The position numbers were made by a program, and so were the translations under genes. Shown one piece after another: positions 47,985-56,374 of a DNA stretch of 64,000 bases. The stretch is from Rubrivivax sp. (lineage in GTDB: Bacteria; Pseudomonadota; Gammaproteobacteria; Burkholderiales; Burkholderiaceae): assembly GCA_016790225.1 (NCBI GenBank), contig JAEUOZ010000007.1, forward strand, positions 62,001 through 126,000, in the 5' to 3' direction. The notes under the pieces are model-generated. The model saw nothing but the letters and a program-made list of their open reading frames with translations, was not told where the DNA came from and searched no databases. Numbering within the stretch: position 1 is the stretch's first letter; every line of letters starts with the position of its first letter.

Positions 47985-49064
47985 GTGGAGCAGCGGATTA
48001 TACGGCCCCGCCCGGGCCCCCACCCGCGCCCAAGCCGCAAACAAGCCGGGGATTCGCCTGCAGATGGCTCGATCACCGCGCCGTCCGCGCCTTCGGCTGC
48101 CGCGGTGCAGCAGTTGACGGTCGATGAAGGGGGTGCGGGACAGCGGCTGGACAACTACCTCATCCGGCACCTCAAGGGCGCGCCGAAGTCGCTGGTCTAC
48201 CGCGTCATCCGCTCAGGCGAGGTGCGCGTCAACAAGGGCCGTGCATCGGCCGATACGCGCCTGGCGCCTGGCGATGTGGTGCGCATACCACCGCTGCGTC
48301 TGGCGTCCCAGCCGGTGGGAGTCTCTGACGCTCCACCTGCGCCGGCGCGCGAGTTTCCCGTGCTCTTCGAGGACGACTGGCTGCTGGCCATCGACAAGCC
48401 CGCCGGCGTGGCCGTGCACGGTGGCAGCGGTGTGAGCTCCGGCGTGATCGAGCAGCTGCGTCGCGCGCGGCCGCAGCAGCGCTTCCTGGAACTGGTCCAC
48501 CGCCTGGACCGTGAAACCTCCGGCGTGCTGCTGATCGCCAAGAAGCGCAGTGCCCTGACGCACCTGCAGGATCAGTTTCGCGCCCGCGGCCCGGACAAGA
48601 CCGTGGGCAAGACCTACGGCGCGCTGGTGGTCGGCGAATGGCCCGAGCGGCTGAAGGTGATCGACGTACCGCTGCACAAGTACCTCACGGGCGAGGGCGA
48701 GCGCCGCGTACGGGCCAGTTCAGCGGATGACGAGCAGGCCAAGCGCGCCATCACGCTGGTGCAGGTGGCGCGCCGGCTGCCCGGCTTCACGCTGCTGGAC
48801 GTGACGATCAAGACCGGGCGGACGCACCAGATCCGCGTGCACCTGTCGCATGCGGGACATCCGATCGCGGGAGACGACAAGTATGGTGACTTCGCGTTGA
48901 ATCGCCGCCTGGCGCGCGGCGAGGGCCTGCCCGTGCGGCTGGCGCGCATGTTCCTGCACGCGCGTCGGCTGCGTTTTCAGCATCCGCGCGACGGAGAAAT
49001 TGTCGAAGTTGAAGCGCCGTGGCCGAAAGAATGCGAAGATATCGCCGCTGTGCCACGCCGTTAA
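47985..49064 (+). CDS. rluC: Ribosomal large subunit pseudouridine synthase (RluC type)
   Basis: The protein has an N-terminal S4 domain (AGQRLDNYLIRHLKGAPKSLVYRVIRSGEVRVNKGR) and the catalytic domain with HRLDRETSG (catalytic Asp) and KTGRTHQIRVHLSHAGHPIAGDDKYG. RluC modifies U955, U2504 and U2580 of 23S rRNA in E. coli; RluD is less likely given the rne neighbour. Start is uncertain: GTG 47985 gives 359 residues with a Pro/Arg-rich head, and GTG 48105 gives 319 residues, the E. coli length. No ATG fits. It is divergent from rne. Confidence 0.9.
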   Translation: MEQRIIRPRPGPHPRPSRKQAGDSPADGSITAPSAPSAAAVQQLTVDEGGAGQRLDNYLIRHLKGAPKSLVYRVIRSGEVRVNKGRASADTRLAPGDVVRIPPLRLASQPVGVSDAPPAPAREFPVLFEDDWLLAIDKPAGVAVHGGSGVSSGVIEQLRRARPQQRFLELVHRLDRETSGVLLIAKKRSALTHLQDQFRARGPDKTVGKTYGALVVGEWPERLKVIDVPLHKYLTGEGERRVRASSADDEQAKRAITLVQVARRLPGFTLLDVTIKTGRTHQIRVHLSHAGHPIAGDDKYGDFALNRRLARGEGLPVRLARMFLHARRLRFQHPRDGEIVEVEAPWPKECEDIAAVPRR

Positions 49065-49149
49065 GCAGCTTTTGCCCCAACGGCCGGAGCAAGATGACCG
49101 CCAGAGTCGAGCAGCGCAGGGAGTTCTTTTCCATGAGAACCCATAACGC

Positions 49150-49821
49150 ATGAAAACACGAGACGTCGCCATTTTCAATGGCAAGCGCTTCAAGGTGCCC
49201 CAGTGCATCCAGCGCATCGATCACCGGTATACCCACGGCTGGCAGGTCCGCTACGGCGGCACCAAGATGTTCTCGGACGGCACGAATGACGGCAGCGGCG
49301 CCAAGGCCTCGCTGGAAGCCGCCACGCGCGAGCTGATCCGTCGCATCACCACGATGCCCACGCCGTCCAAGCTGCAACCCAAACCCAGCGCCAGCAAGAA
49401 CAGTGGCCTGCCGGTGGGCATCAGCGGACCGCTGGTGCGCATGCGCACGGGCTCCACCACGCGCTATGCCAGCCTGCAGGTGCTGCTGCCGCGCTACGGC
49501 GACAAGCCGCAGAACAAGAACGTCTATATCGGCAGCGAAAGCACCTATACGGTCGAACGTTTCCAGGAAGCGCTGGATCGTGCCGTCAAGCTGCGCCAGG
49601 AAGCCGAGGCGGCCTACCGGGTGGACGAAGCCAAGGCGCGCAAGGCGGAAGCCAAGGCGATGAAGGCCGCGCTCGGCCCCGCCGCCGTGGCCCCCAAGGC
49701 AGCGCCGCGCAAGGCAGCGGCCAAGCCTGCCGCCAAGGCGCCGGCCAAGGCAGCGGCGAAGGCCGCAGCCAAGGCCCCGGTGAAGGCCCCGGCGAAGCGC
49801 GCGGCCAAGAAGGCTGCCTGA
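49150..49821 (+). CDS. AP2-like domain protein with lysine/alanine-rich H1-like tail
   Basis: This 223-residue protein has an N-terminal region (about 8-160) in which IQRIDHRYTHGWQVRYGG and a second similar segment (ISGPLVRMRTGSTTRYASLQV to KNVYIG) look like two AP2/integrase-type beta-sheet DNA-binding repeats. The C-terminal 60 residues are almost only Lys, Ala and Pro (PAAKA/KAPAK repeats), like histone H1-type proteins of bacteria. A DNA-binding or nucleoid role is inferred. It follows the pseudouridine synthase by 85 bp; no operon partner is obvious. Confidence 0.7.
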   Translation: MKTRDVAIFNGKRFKVPQCIQRIDHRYTHGWQVRYGGTKMFSDGTNDGSGAKASLEAATRELIRRITTMPTPSKLQPKPSASKNSGLPVGISGPLVRMRTGSTTRYASLQVLLPRYGDKPQNKNVYIGSESTYTVERFQEALDRAVKLRQEAEAAYRVDEAKARKAEAKAMKAALGPAAVAPKAAPRKAAAKPAAKAPAKAAAKAAAKAPVKAPAKRAAKKAA

Positions 49822-49875
49822 GCGGGTGGGCAGCGGCACGCCGTTTCCTGCCCGCCGCGGGTCGAGGTGCCCCGC

Positions 49876-50532
49876 ATGACGCGGCGCTTCGACCTGATCG
49901 CCTTCGATTGGGATGGCACGCTGTTCGACAGCACCGCGCTGATCGTGCGGTGCATCCAGGCCGCCTGTCGTGACGTGGGTACCGCGGTACCCAGCGATGC
50001 GCAGGCGGCCTACGTGATCGGGCTGGGCCTGCGCGATGCGCTGATGCACGCGGCACCCGGCTTTCCGCCGGAGCGTTACGCCGAACTGGGTAACGCCTAC
50101 CGCCGCCACTACTTTGCGAGCCAGCACGAGGTGGTCCTGTTTGCCGGCACCTTGCAGATGCTCCACGCTCTGAAGAGCCGCAACCAGCTGCTGGCGGTGG
50201 CCACCGGCAAGAGCCGTCGCGGCCTGGACGAGGCGCTGAAGACCACGGATCTGCACGGCCTGTTCGACGCCACGCGAACGGCTGACGAGACCGCTTCCAA
50301 GCCGCACCCGCAGATGCTGCACGAGCTGATGGCCGAGCTGGGGGTCGCGCCCTCGCGCACGCTGATGATCGGCGACACCACGCACGATCTGCAGATGGCC
50401 GCGAATGCCGGCGTGGCCCGCGTGGGCGTCAGCTTCGGCGCGCACGACCACGAGAGCTTCGAGTCCCTGGCGCCGCTTTTCGTTGCGCATGACACCGCTG
50501 AACTTGAGCGTTGGCTCCTGAGCCATGGCTGA
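49876..50532 (+). CDS. HAD family phosphatase (phosphoglycolate phosphatase-like)
   Basis: This 218-residue hydrolase has the HAD motifs FDWDGTLFDS (nucleophile Asp11, Asp13), ATGKSRRG (motif II Thr/Ser region), Lys in KPHPQML and GDTTHDLQMAANAG. GAGG 8 nt before ATG 49876 supports this start over the GTG at 49867. The sequence is Gph/YieH-like, but substrate is open. It overlaps the Rieske gene by 8 bp. Confidence 0.88.
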   Translation: MTRRFDLIAFDWDGTLFDSTALIVRCIQAACRDVGTAVPSDAQAAYVIGLGLRDALMHAAPGFPPERYAELGNAYRRHYFASQHEVVLFAGTLQMLHALKSRNQLLAVATGKSRRGLDEALKTTDLHGLFDATRTADETASKPHPQMLHELMAELGVAPSRTLMIGDTTHDLQMAANAGVARVGVSFGAHDHESFESLAPLFVAHDTAELERWLLSHG

Positions 50533-50929
50533 GTCTGCGCCCGGGTCGACGGCACCCGCGGCCGAGCGTGTCGAGCTGTGCGAAAGTGCCTCGCTGGCCG
50601 ACGGTGGCAAGGCCCATGTCTTTGACGTCACCGAATTCCGTCGGCCGGCGCGTGCCTTCGTGCTGCGCTTCGAAGGCCGCGTCTTCGGCTATCTCAACCG
50701 CTGTGCCCACGTCCCTGCCGAGATGGATTGGCAGCCGGGCGAGTTCTTCGATGCGGATCGCCGATCGATCATCTGCTCGATCCATGGCGCCACCTATGAC
50801 CCCCGGGACGGCCGCTGCACCGGCGGGCCCGGTGGCCGCGGCCGGCTCAAGGCCTTGCAGGTGGCGGAGGAAGGCGGCAGGGTGTATTGGTATCCTTCAC
50901 CCGATATCCAGCCCTTGAGCTTCGATTGA
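50525..50929 (+). CDS. Rieske [2Fe-2S] domain protein
   Basis: This 134-residue protein has one Rieske cluster site: Cys60-x-His62 (NRCAHVP) and Cys84-x2-His87 (CSIHGATYDP). It lacks membrane segments and oxygenase domains, resembling small NirD- or ferredoxin-like Rieske proteins. It is encoded between the HAD phosphatase and SppA, a common arrangement in Burkholderiales. Partner reductase is unknown. Confidence 0.88.
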   Translation: MAESAPGSTAPAAERVELCESASLADGGKAHVFDVTEFRRPARAFVLRFEGRVFGYLNRCAHVPAEMDWQPGEFFDADRRSIICSIHGATYDPRDGRCTGGPGGRGRLKALQVAEEGGRVYWYPSPDIQPLSFD

Positions 50930-50968
50930 CCGTGCTGCACTCCCGCCCGCACGGCGTTGGGAGGCCCC

Positions 50969-51988
50969 ATGAACGAATCCACCCCCTCTGACGAGTCGGG
51001 CGCGCCGCCGCCCGCCACCCCAGCCGCTGCAACGCCGACACCTGCAGCCCAGGCATCCTCTACCGGCACCCGGCTGGAAAGCAGCCTGGACGTGATCGCT
51101 GCCGAGCTGCTGCGTGAGCGCCGGGCCGAGCGACGCTGGCGCACCTTTTTCCGCCTGGCCTGGTTTGGCCTCGTGGTCGCGCTGGCCTGGGGGCTCTTTG
51201 CCCAGCGTGGCCATGGCACCGCGCCTGCGGGGCCGCATACCGCCCTGATCGAAGTGCGCGGCACCATCGACGCCGAAGGCCAGGCCAGTGCAGAAAACCT
51301 CTTGCCGGGCCTGCGCTCGGCCTTCGAGGACGAGGCCGCCAAGGCGGTGGTGCTGCGCATCAACTCGCCAGGTGGCAGCCCGGTGCAGAGCGGCATCATC
51401 AACGACGAAATCCGGCGCCTGAAGGCGCTCCACCAGAAGAAGGTGTACGCGGTCGTCGAAGAGATCTGTGCCTCAGGCGCCTACTACATCGCGGTCTCCG
51501 CCGACGAGATCTACGTCGACAAGGCCAGCCTCGTGGGCAGCATCGGCGTGCTGATGGACGGGTTCGGCTTCACCGAGGCGATGGCCAAGCTGGGCGTCGA
51601 GCGCCGCTTGCTGACCGCCGGCCAGAACAAGGGCATGCTCGATCCCTTCAGCCCGCAGAACGAAGAGCACCGCGCCTATGCGCAGGCCATGATCGACCAG
51701 ATCCACCGCCAGTTCATCGAGGTCGTGAAGGCGGGCCGCGGAGAGCGCCTGAAGGCATCGCCAGAGACGTTCTCCGGCCTGTTCTGGAACGGCGAAGAGG
51801 CCATCAAGCTGGGCCTGGCGGATCACTACGGCAGTCTCGACCAGGTGGCGCGTGACGTGGTCAAGGCCGAGAACATCATCGACTATACGCCGCACGACAA
51901 CGTGGCCGAGCGACTGGCCAAGCGTTTCGGCGCCGCCGTGGGGCAGGGCGCCGTGAAGGCGCTGCGCGAGTTCTCGCCGCTGCGCTAG
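50969..51988 (+). CDS. sppA: Signal peptide peptidase SppA (36 kDa type)
   Basis: This 339-residue protease of the S49 family cleaves leftover signal peptides at the inner membrane. After a Pro/Ala-rich cytoplasmic head and one membrane segment (about 62-78) it has INSPGGSP, catalytic Ser169 (EICASGAYYIA) and Lys221 (AGQNKGMLDPF), the single-domain form. GGAGG precedes ATG 50969. It follows the Rieske gene by 39 bp. Confidence 0.95.
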   Translation: MNESTPSDESGAPPPATPAAATPTPAAQASSTGTRLESSLDVIAAELLRERRAERRWRTFFRLAWFGLVVALAWGLFAQRGHGTAPAGPHTALIEVRGTIDAEGQASAENLLPGLRSAFEDEAAKAVVLRINSPGGSPVQSGIINDEIRRLKALHQKKVYAVVEEICASGAYYIAVSADEIYVDKASLVGSIGVLMDGFGFTEAMAKLGVERRLLTAGQNKGMLDPFSPQNEEHRAYAQAMIDQIHRQFIEVVKAGRGERLKASPETFSGLFWNGEEAIKLGLADHYGSLDQVARDVVKAENIIDYTPHDNVAERLAKRFGAAVGQGAVKALREFSPLR

Positions 51989-52019
51989 GTTTCCATGTCA
52001 AACGTTTGAGAAGCGCACC

Positions 52020-52859
52020 ATGTCGGAGAGGCTCTTTGTTGCTGCGCAACATGTCATGCCCAAGCTGGCGCTCACCCGGCTGGCCGGCAAGGCTGCCAAC
52101 CTGCGCGCCGGCGCGCGGACCACGGCCGCCATCCGCCGCTTCATCGCGCGCTATGGCGTCAACATGGCCGAGGCGGCCGATCCGGACCCGGCTGCCTACG
52201 CCAGCTTCAACGATTTCTTCACCCGCGCGCTGAAGCCCGGCGCGCGGCCGCTGGCGCAGGCGGACTGGATCTGCCCCGTGGATGGCGCGATCAGCCAGTT
52301 CGGCCCGCTGGAAGGCGAGATGCTGCTGCAGGCCAAGGGTCACCGCTACAGCGCCACCGCGCTGGTGGGGGGCGACCTGCATCTGGCGCGGCAGTTTCAC
52401 GGCGGCCACTTCGCGACGCTCTACCTCAGCCCCAAGGATTACCACCGCATCCACATGCCGGCTGCCGGCCGGCTGCTGCGCATGATCCATGTGCCGGGCG
52501 CGCTCTACTCGGTCAATCCGGCCACGGCGCGCGGCGTTCCAGGGCTCTTCGCACGGAACGAGCGCGTGGTCTGCCACTTCGAGGGCGCCCACGGCCCCTT
52601 CGTGATGGCGCTGGTCGGCGCCACCATCGTCGGCAGTATGGCGACCGTGTGGCACGGCATCGTCAACCCGCCCCGCAGCGGCCAGCCGCGGGAGTGGAGC
52701 TACCAGAACGTTTCTCTCGCGCAGGGCGATGAAATGGGACGCTTCCTCCTGGGCTCCACCGTGGTCATGCTGTTCCCGCCCGGCCCGATGAGCTTCAACC
52801 CTGTCTGGGCCCCCGCGGGCGCCATCCGCATGGGCGAGGCCATGGCGCACGCGGCGTGA
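52020..52859 (+). CDS. psd: Phosphatidylserine decarboxylase proenzyme
   Basis: This 279-residue enzyme makes phosphatidylethanolamine. The self-cleavage motif LGST is at FLLGSTVVMLFP near residue 245, where Ser becomes the pyruvoyl group. NDFFTRALKPGARP and YLSPKDYHRIHMP are further signatures. It starts 31 bp after sppA, and its stop overlaps the next start (GTGA). Confidence 0.95.
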   Translation: MSERLFVAAQHVMPKLALTRLAGKAANLRAGARTTAAIRRFIARYGVNMAEAADPDPAAYASFNDFFTRALKPGARPLAQADWICPVDGAISQFGPLEGEMLLQAKGHRYSATALVGGDLHLARQFHGGHFATLYLSPKDYHRIHMPAAGRLLRMIHVPGALYSVNPATARGVPGLFARNERVVCHFEGAHGPFVMALVGATIVGSMATVWHGIVNPPRSGQPREWSYQNVSLAQGDEMGRFLLGSTVVMLFPPGPMSFNPVWAPAGAIRMGEAMAHAA

Positions 52860-53773
52860 GCGGGGCCGGCGCGCCGCCGGCCGGCGCTGCTTCGGCCACC
52901 GCGCGCTGGGCGCGGGTGCTGCTCTTCGTGGTGCCGGCTCTGTGGTCCACCAACTACGTGATCGCCCGGCTGGCCGATGGCGTCATCGGTCCGCACGCGC
53001 TGGCCCTCGGCCGCTGGGCGCTGGCCGCCGCGCTGATGCTGCCCTTTGTGTGGCGCCCGCTGGTGCGCGACCGGCACCTGTGGCTGCGCGAATGGAAGCA
53101 CCTGCTGGTGCTGGGTGGCCTGGGCATGTATATCTGCGGCGCCTGGGTCTACATCGCCGGCCAGACCACCACCTCGGCCAACATCGCGCTGATCTATGCG
53201 GTGACACCGGTCACCATCGCGGCGCTGAGCGCCTGGTTGCTGCACGAGCCCATGCGCGCCAGCCAGCGGCTGGGTGTGCTGATGGCCTTTGCCGGTGCGC
53301 TGTACGTCATCACCCGCGGCGATCTCAGCATGCTGATGCAGATGCGCTTTGCCGCGGGCGACTTCTGGGTCCTGGCCGCGGCGGCTTCGTGGACGGCCTA
53401 CTCGGTGCTGCTGCGCAAGTGGCCCAGTGCGCTGGGCCCGGCGCAGCGCCTGGTGGCCATCATCGCCGGCGGTCTGGTGTTTCTCATCCCCGGCGCGCTG
53501 GTCGAGGCGGCCGTGACCGTGCAGCCGGCCTGGACCTGGGCGGCCACCGGCCTGGTGCTGCTGGCGGCCGTCGTTCCCGGTGTCGCTTCCTACGGGGCCT
53601 ATTCTTTCCTGCAGCGCGAACTGGGGGCCGCCAAGACGGCCCTGATGCTCTACCTGGCCCCGGTCTACGGCGCCGTGCTCGCCTGGTTGATCCTGGGCGA
53701 GCGCCCCGGCTGGCACCACGCCGTGGGTGCTGCGCTGATCCTGCCGAGCATCTGGCTGGCGACCCGGCGATGA
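52856..53773 (+). CDS. EamA/DMT family transporter
   Basis: This 305-residue membrane protein has about ten helices in two EamA halves. LWSTNYVIARLADG near residue 25 and LLHEPMRASQRLGVLMAFAGALYVI near 125 are typical. A GTG start at 52856 overlaps the psd stop. DMT transporters often export amino acids or metabolites; the substrate is unknown. Its stop codon lies in the first unit of a 13-bp tandem repeat. Confidence 0.87.
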   Translation: MSGAGAPPAGAASATARWARVLLFVVPALWSTNYVIARLADGVIGPHALALGRWALAAALMLPFVWRPLVRDRHLWLREWKHLLVLGGLGMYICGAWVYIAGQTTTSANIALIYAVTPVTIAALSAWLLHEPMRASQRLGVLMAFAGALYVITRGDLSMLMQMRFAAGDFWVLAAAASWTAYSVLLRKWPSALGPAQRLVAIIAGGLVFLIPGALVEAAVTVQPAWTWAATGLVLLAAVVPGVASYGAYSFLQRELGAAKTALMLYLAPVYGAVLAWLILGERPGWHHAVGAALILPSIWLATRR

Positions 53774-53809
53774 TGGCCAGCGCTGATGGCCAGCGCTGAT
53801 GGCCAGCGC
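53771..53809 (+). repeat. Three perfect copies of a 13-bp tandem repeat
   Basis: The unit TGATGGCCAGCGC occurs three times without change. The first TGA is the stop codon of the transporter gene, so the array begins at the gene end. It separates that gene from convergent tdk. Confidence 0.92.
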
Positions 53810-53854
53810 GGGTGGCGTCGCCGGACGGCAGGCCGGGCTGAGGAAGCGACCGCG

Positions 53855-54451
53855 CTACCCGAACAGCCCCGGCGCGGCGGACGGCCCCTCGTCATCGGCC
53901 GCATAGAAGCACGACGGACAGACCCCGCGGTAGCGATCATTGCCGCCGATTTCCACCTGCTCGCCCTGCAGCACACGGCGGCCCTGCGCATCGATGCGCA
54001 TGTTCATGGAGGCCTTGCGCGCGCAGGCGCAGATGGTCTTCATCTCCTCCAGCTCGTCGGCCAGCGTCAGCAGGGTCAGCGAACCCGGAAAGCCCTCGCC
54101 GCGAAAGTCACCCCGAAGGCCATAGCACAGCACCGGCAGATGCTCGCGGTGCGCCATCCGGTGCAGCTGGCGCACCTGCTCGGGCGTGAGGAACTGGGCC
54201 TCGTCGATCAGCACGCAGGCCAGATCGGATGGCAGCCCCGCGCGCGAAAAGACCGTGTGCGGGCCGAAGGTGGCGGCCGTCCGGTGCATGCCCAGGCGGG
54301 AGGCGATGAGGCCCGCGCCGCTGCGGCGGTCCAGCCCGGCCGTGAACAAGGCCACACGCATGCCACGCTCTTCGTAGTTGTAGGCCGCCTGCAGCAGCGC
54401 GGTGGACTTGCCCGCGTTCATGGCCGCGTAGCGGAAATACAGCTTGCTCAC
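53855..54451 (-). CDS. tdk: Thymidine kinase
   Basis: This 198-residue type II thymidine kinase has P-loop MNAGKST (11-17), the catalytic Glu84 in DEAQF and four zinc-binding cysteines (CACARKA and CPSCF). The GTG at 54451 (MSKLYFRYAAMN) is the start, with AAGGA 5 nt upstream. It salvages thymidine to dTMP and is convergent with the transporter gene. Confidence 0.94.
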   Translation of the reverse strand: MSKLYFRYAAMNAGKSTALLQAAYNYEERGMRVALFTAGLDRRSGAGLIASRLGMHRTAATFGPHTVFSRAGLPSDLACVLIDEAQFLTPEQVRQLHRMAHREHLPVLCYGLRGDFRGEGFPGSLTLLTLADELEEMKTICACARKASMNMRIDAQGRRVLQGEQVEIGGNDRYRGVCPSCFYAADDEGPSAAPGLFG

Positions 54452-54570
54452 AACATCCTTCTGATATCGGCACGCCCGGTGGGCCTGGCGGTGGGGGCCC
54501 TCGCGGAAACTCCTGGACCGCCGAACCTGGGCGACAGCCATTCTCGCCACGCGCCATCAGAATGCCATGC

Positions 54571-55239
54571 ATGGGAACGCTGTACCTCGTGCGCCATGGT
54601 CAGGCCTCTTTCGGCACGGATGACTATGACCGCCTGAGCGAGCTGGGCCAGCGCCAGTGCGAGGCGCTGGGCGAGTGGATGGCAGCGCGCGGCCTGCACT
54701 TCGAAGCCGTGCTGCGCGGCACGTTGCGCCGGCACCAGCAATCGCTGGAGGCCATCGCCAGGGCCTTGCCGGCACTGCCCCCAGCCATCGAACTGCCCGG
54801 CCTGAACGAATATGACAGCGAGGCGGTGGTGCGCAGCGTGCACGCCGGCCCGCTGGCCCCGGCGCGGGACGCGGCCGACGCGCGGGAACACTTCCGGCTG
54901 CTGCGCCAGGGTCTCTTGAAGTGGGTGGCCGCCGAAACCGGGCCCGAAGGCATGCCCAGCTGGGTCCAGTTCCAGGCAGGCGTTGCGGCGGCGCTGGATC
55001 AGGTGCGCGAGCACTGCAGCGGCGCTGTGCTGCTGGTTTCCAGCGGCGGCCCCATCGCCACGGCGGTGGGCCAGGTGCTGCAGGCCCCGGCGGAGACGGT
55101 GGTCGAGCTGAACCTGCGCATCCGCAACAGCGCGTTGACCGAATTCAGCTTCACGCCCCGCCGCCATGCGCTGCTGAGCTTCAATGCGCTGCCGCACCTG
55201 GATGAGCCGCGCCGCAGCGCCTGGGTCACCTACGCCTGA
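54571..55239 (+). CDS. Histidine phosphatase family protein (phosphoglycerate mutase-like)
   Basis: This 222-residue protein has the active-site start LVRHGQASFGTDDYD and a second His lost from the usual place: VLLVSSGGPI instead of the HGG motif. The RHG motif histidine is intact. The subgroup with SSGGPI at this point is widespread, so activity is probably retained with altered chemistry. ATG 54571 is used; 54562 would add three residues. It is divergent from tdk. Confidence 0.83.
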   Translation: MGTLYLVRHGQASFGTDDYDRLSELGQRQCEALGEWMAARGLHFEAVLRGTLRRHQQSLEAIARALPALPPAIELPGLNEYDSEAVVRSVHAGPLAPARDAADAREHFRLLRQGLLKWVAAETGPEGMPSWVQFQAGVAAALDQVREHCSGAVLLVSSGGPIATAVGQVLQAPAETVVELNLRIRNSALTEFSFTPRRHALLSFNALPHLDEPRRSAWVTYA

Positions 55240-55301
55240 TTCACATCTCGGCAAGCGCGTTACGGATGGCAACCCTCCAGGGGTCGCAATCGGCTGTCAG
55301 C

Positions 55302-55316
55302 CCCCGATTCACGGGG
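55302..55316. promoter_or_regulatory. CCCC-N7-GGGG palindrome upstream of the MHFG PEP-CTERM gene
   Basis: CCCC-GATTCAC-GGGG lies 95 bp before the ATG. It matches the paired sites at 57.0 and 58.4 kb in arm length and core. A partial copy (CCC and GGGG arms) is about 30 bp upstream. Confidence 0.45.
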
Positions 55317-55344
55317 CTGGTCGCGTGTTCAGGCGGGCCCACAC

Positions 55345-55366
55345 TGGTGTGCACGAATTCACACCA
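55345..55366. promoter_or_regulatory. Inverted repeat TGGTGTG-N8-CACACCA
   Basis: Perfect 7-bp arms with an 8-bp spacer sit 45 bp before the MHFG gene. The 9-mer GGTGTGCAC in its left half recurs upstream of the PEP-CTERM gene at 59878-60579 (minus-strand sense, 60671-60663). Confidence 0.45.
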
Positions 55367-55410
55367 CGCCGGACGCGTGAATCTTTGCGCGTCGCCCGAT
55401 GTCCTGACCC

Positions 55411-56322
55411 ATGTCGCTCCTGTTGCTCAGCGCGTTGTCGATCGCAGCGCCGGTGATGACCCAGTGCTCCTGGGATCGTCCGGGCGCCAACGCCTTCATG
55501 GGCGACGTGGTCGCGGCGGTTGATCGATACCAGGATATCCCCGCGCCGGTGCGGACTGCTCTTCAGCGGCGCATGAAGGCCCGCCAGTACGACGAGATCG
55601 CCGTCATCTCACGCGACGCCATCCAGGGCGCCTACCGGTATGCCGATCTGCGCGACATGCACTTCGGTCAAGGCACGGTCTGCCGGACCGTCACGCGCGA
55701 TCGCTGGGCCGCTCAAGCGCAGGAACGCGCCCTCGTCTATTGCGAGGAAGGCCACTGCCTGCTCGTGCCCACCGTGTGCAGAAATGTCAGCCGCGTCACG
55801 CGGGTGCCCATGAGTCAGGCCGACGCCGCAGACGCGGCCGGTCCGCCGGAACCGGCGGCCCAGGCGGGCGGCGCCGCCCGCCCGGCCATGGCCGAGGCGC
55901 AAGACACGGGTGAGCTGTCCTTTGACCCGCCGGCCGCCGGCCGCGCCGAGCCCAACTCCTTTGCCTCGGGCGCTCTGGGCTCGGGGTCCGGTGAGCCCGC
56001 GGCATCGGATGGCGGCCTTGACTTCGGCTCTGGCGGTTCCGCGGGTGGGTCCGGGCCGTGGGCTGGCTTGGCCAGTCCAGGTCTGGGCCGACCCTTCCCG
56101 TTCTGGGGGGCCGGCACGCTGCCGGGGCTCGCACCCTCGGCAGCTGCCACGGCAGGCGGTCCCGTCCCCGGCATCCCGGGGCCTGGTTCGGTCACGGTGA
56201 TTCCCGAGCCTCGCGCGATCTGGTTGGCTCTGGCGGGCCTGGCCGTGCTGATCTGGGCCAGGCGACGTCGCGCGCTGGCGCCCGCTGCCCGCATGCCGAC
56301 GCCTGAGCCGCCCTGCCGCTGA
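55411..56322 (+). CDS. MHFG family PEP-CTERM protein
   Basis: This 303-residue exported protein has a short hydrophobic N-terminus, a Cys-containing domain with the motif MHFG (residues 83-86) and CRTVTRDRW, then a long Gly/Pro/Ser-rich stalk. It ends with the PEP-CTERM signal: VIPEPRAIWLALAGLAVLIWARRRR (shown in parts: PEP, one helix, basic tail). Such proteins are cut and anchored by an exosortase and occur with EPS loci. Function of the MHFG domain is unknown. Its Cys residues (about 19, 91, 110, 115 and 122) suggest disulfides. Confidence 0.85.
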   Translation: MSLLLLSALSIAAPVMTQCSWDRPGANAFMGDVVAAVDRYQDIPAPVRTALQRRMKARQYDEIAVISRDAIQGAYRYADLRDMHFGQGTVCRTVTRDRWAAQAQERALVYCEEGHCLLVPTVCRNVSRVTRVPMSQADAADAAGPPEPAAQAGGAARPAMAEAQDTGELSFDPPAAGRAEPNSFASGALGSGSGEPAASDGGLDFGSGGSAGGSGPWAGLASPGLGRPFPFWGAGTLPGLAPSAAATAGGPVPGIPGPGSVTVIPEPRAIWLALAGLAVLIWARRRRALAPAARMPTPEPPCR

Positions 56323-56333
56323 ACACGCTGCAG

Positions 56334-56366
56334 GCAGCTGCGCCGCAATCAGCGAGGCGCAGCTGC
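56334..56366. terminator. Bidirectional hairpin between convergent PEP-CTERM and kbp genes
   Basis: GCAGCTGCGCC (56334-56344) and GGCGCAGCTGC (56356-56366) are perfect 11-bp arms with an 11-nt loop. No T-run follows on either strand. It lies 11 bp after one stop and 8 bp before the other. Confidence 0.6.
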
Positions 56367-56374
56367 GGCCCGGT

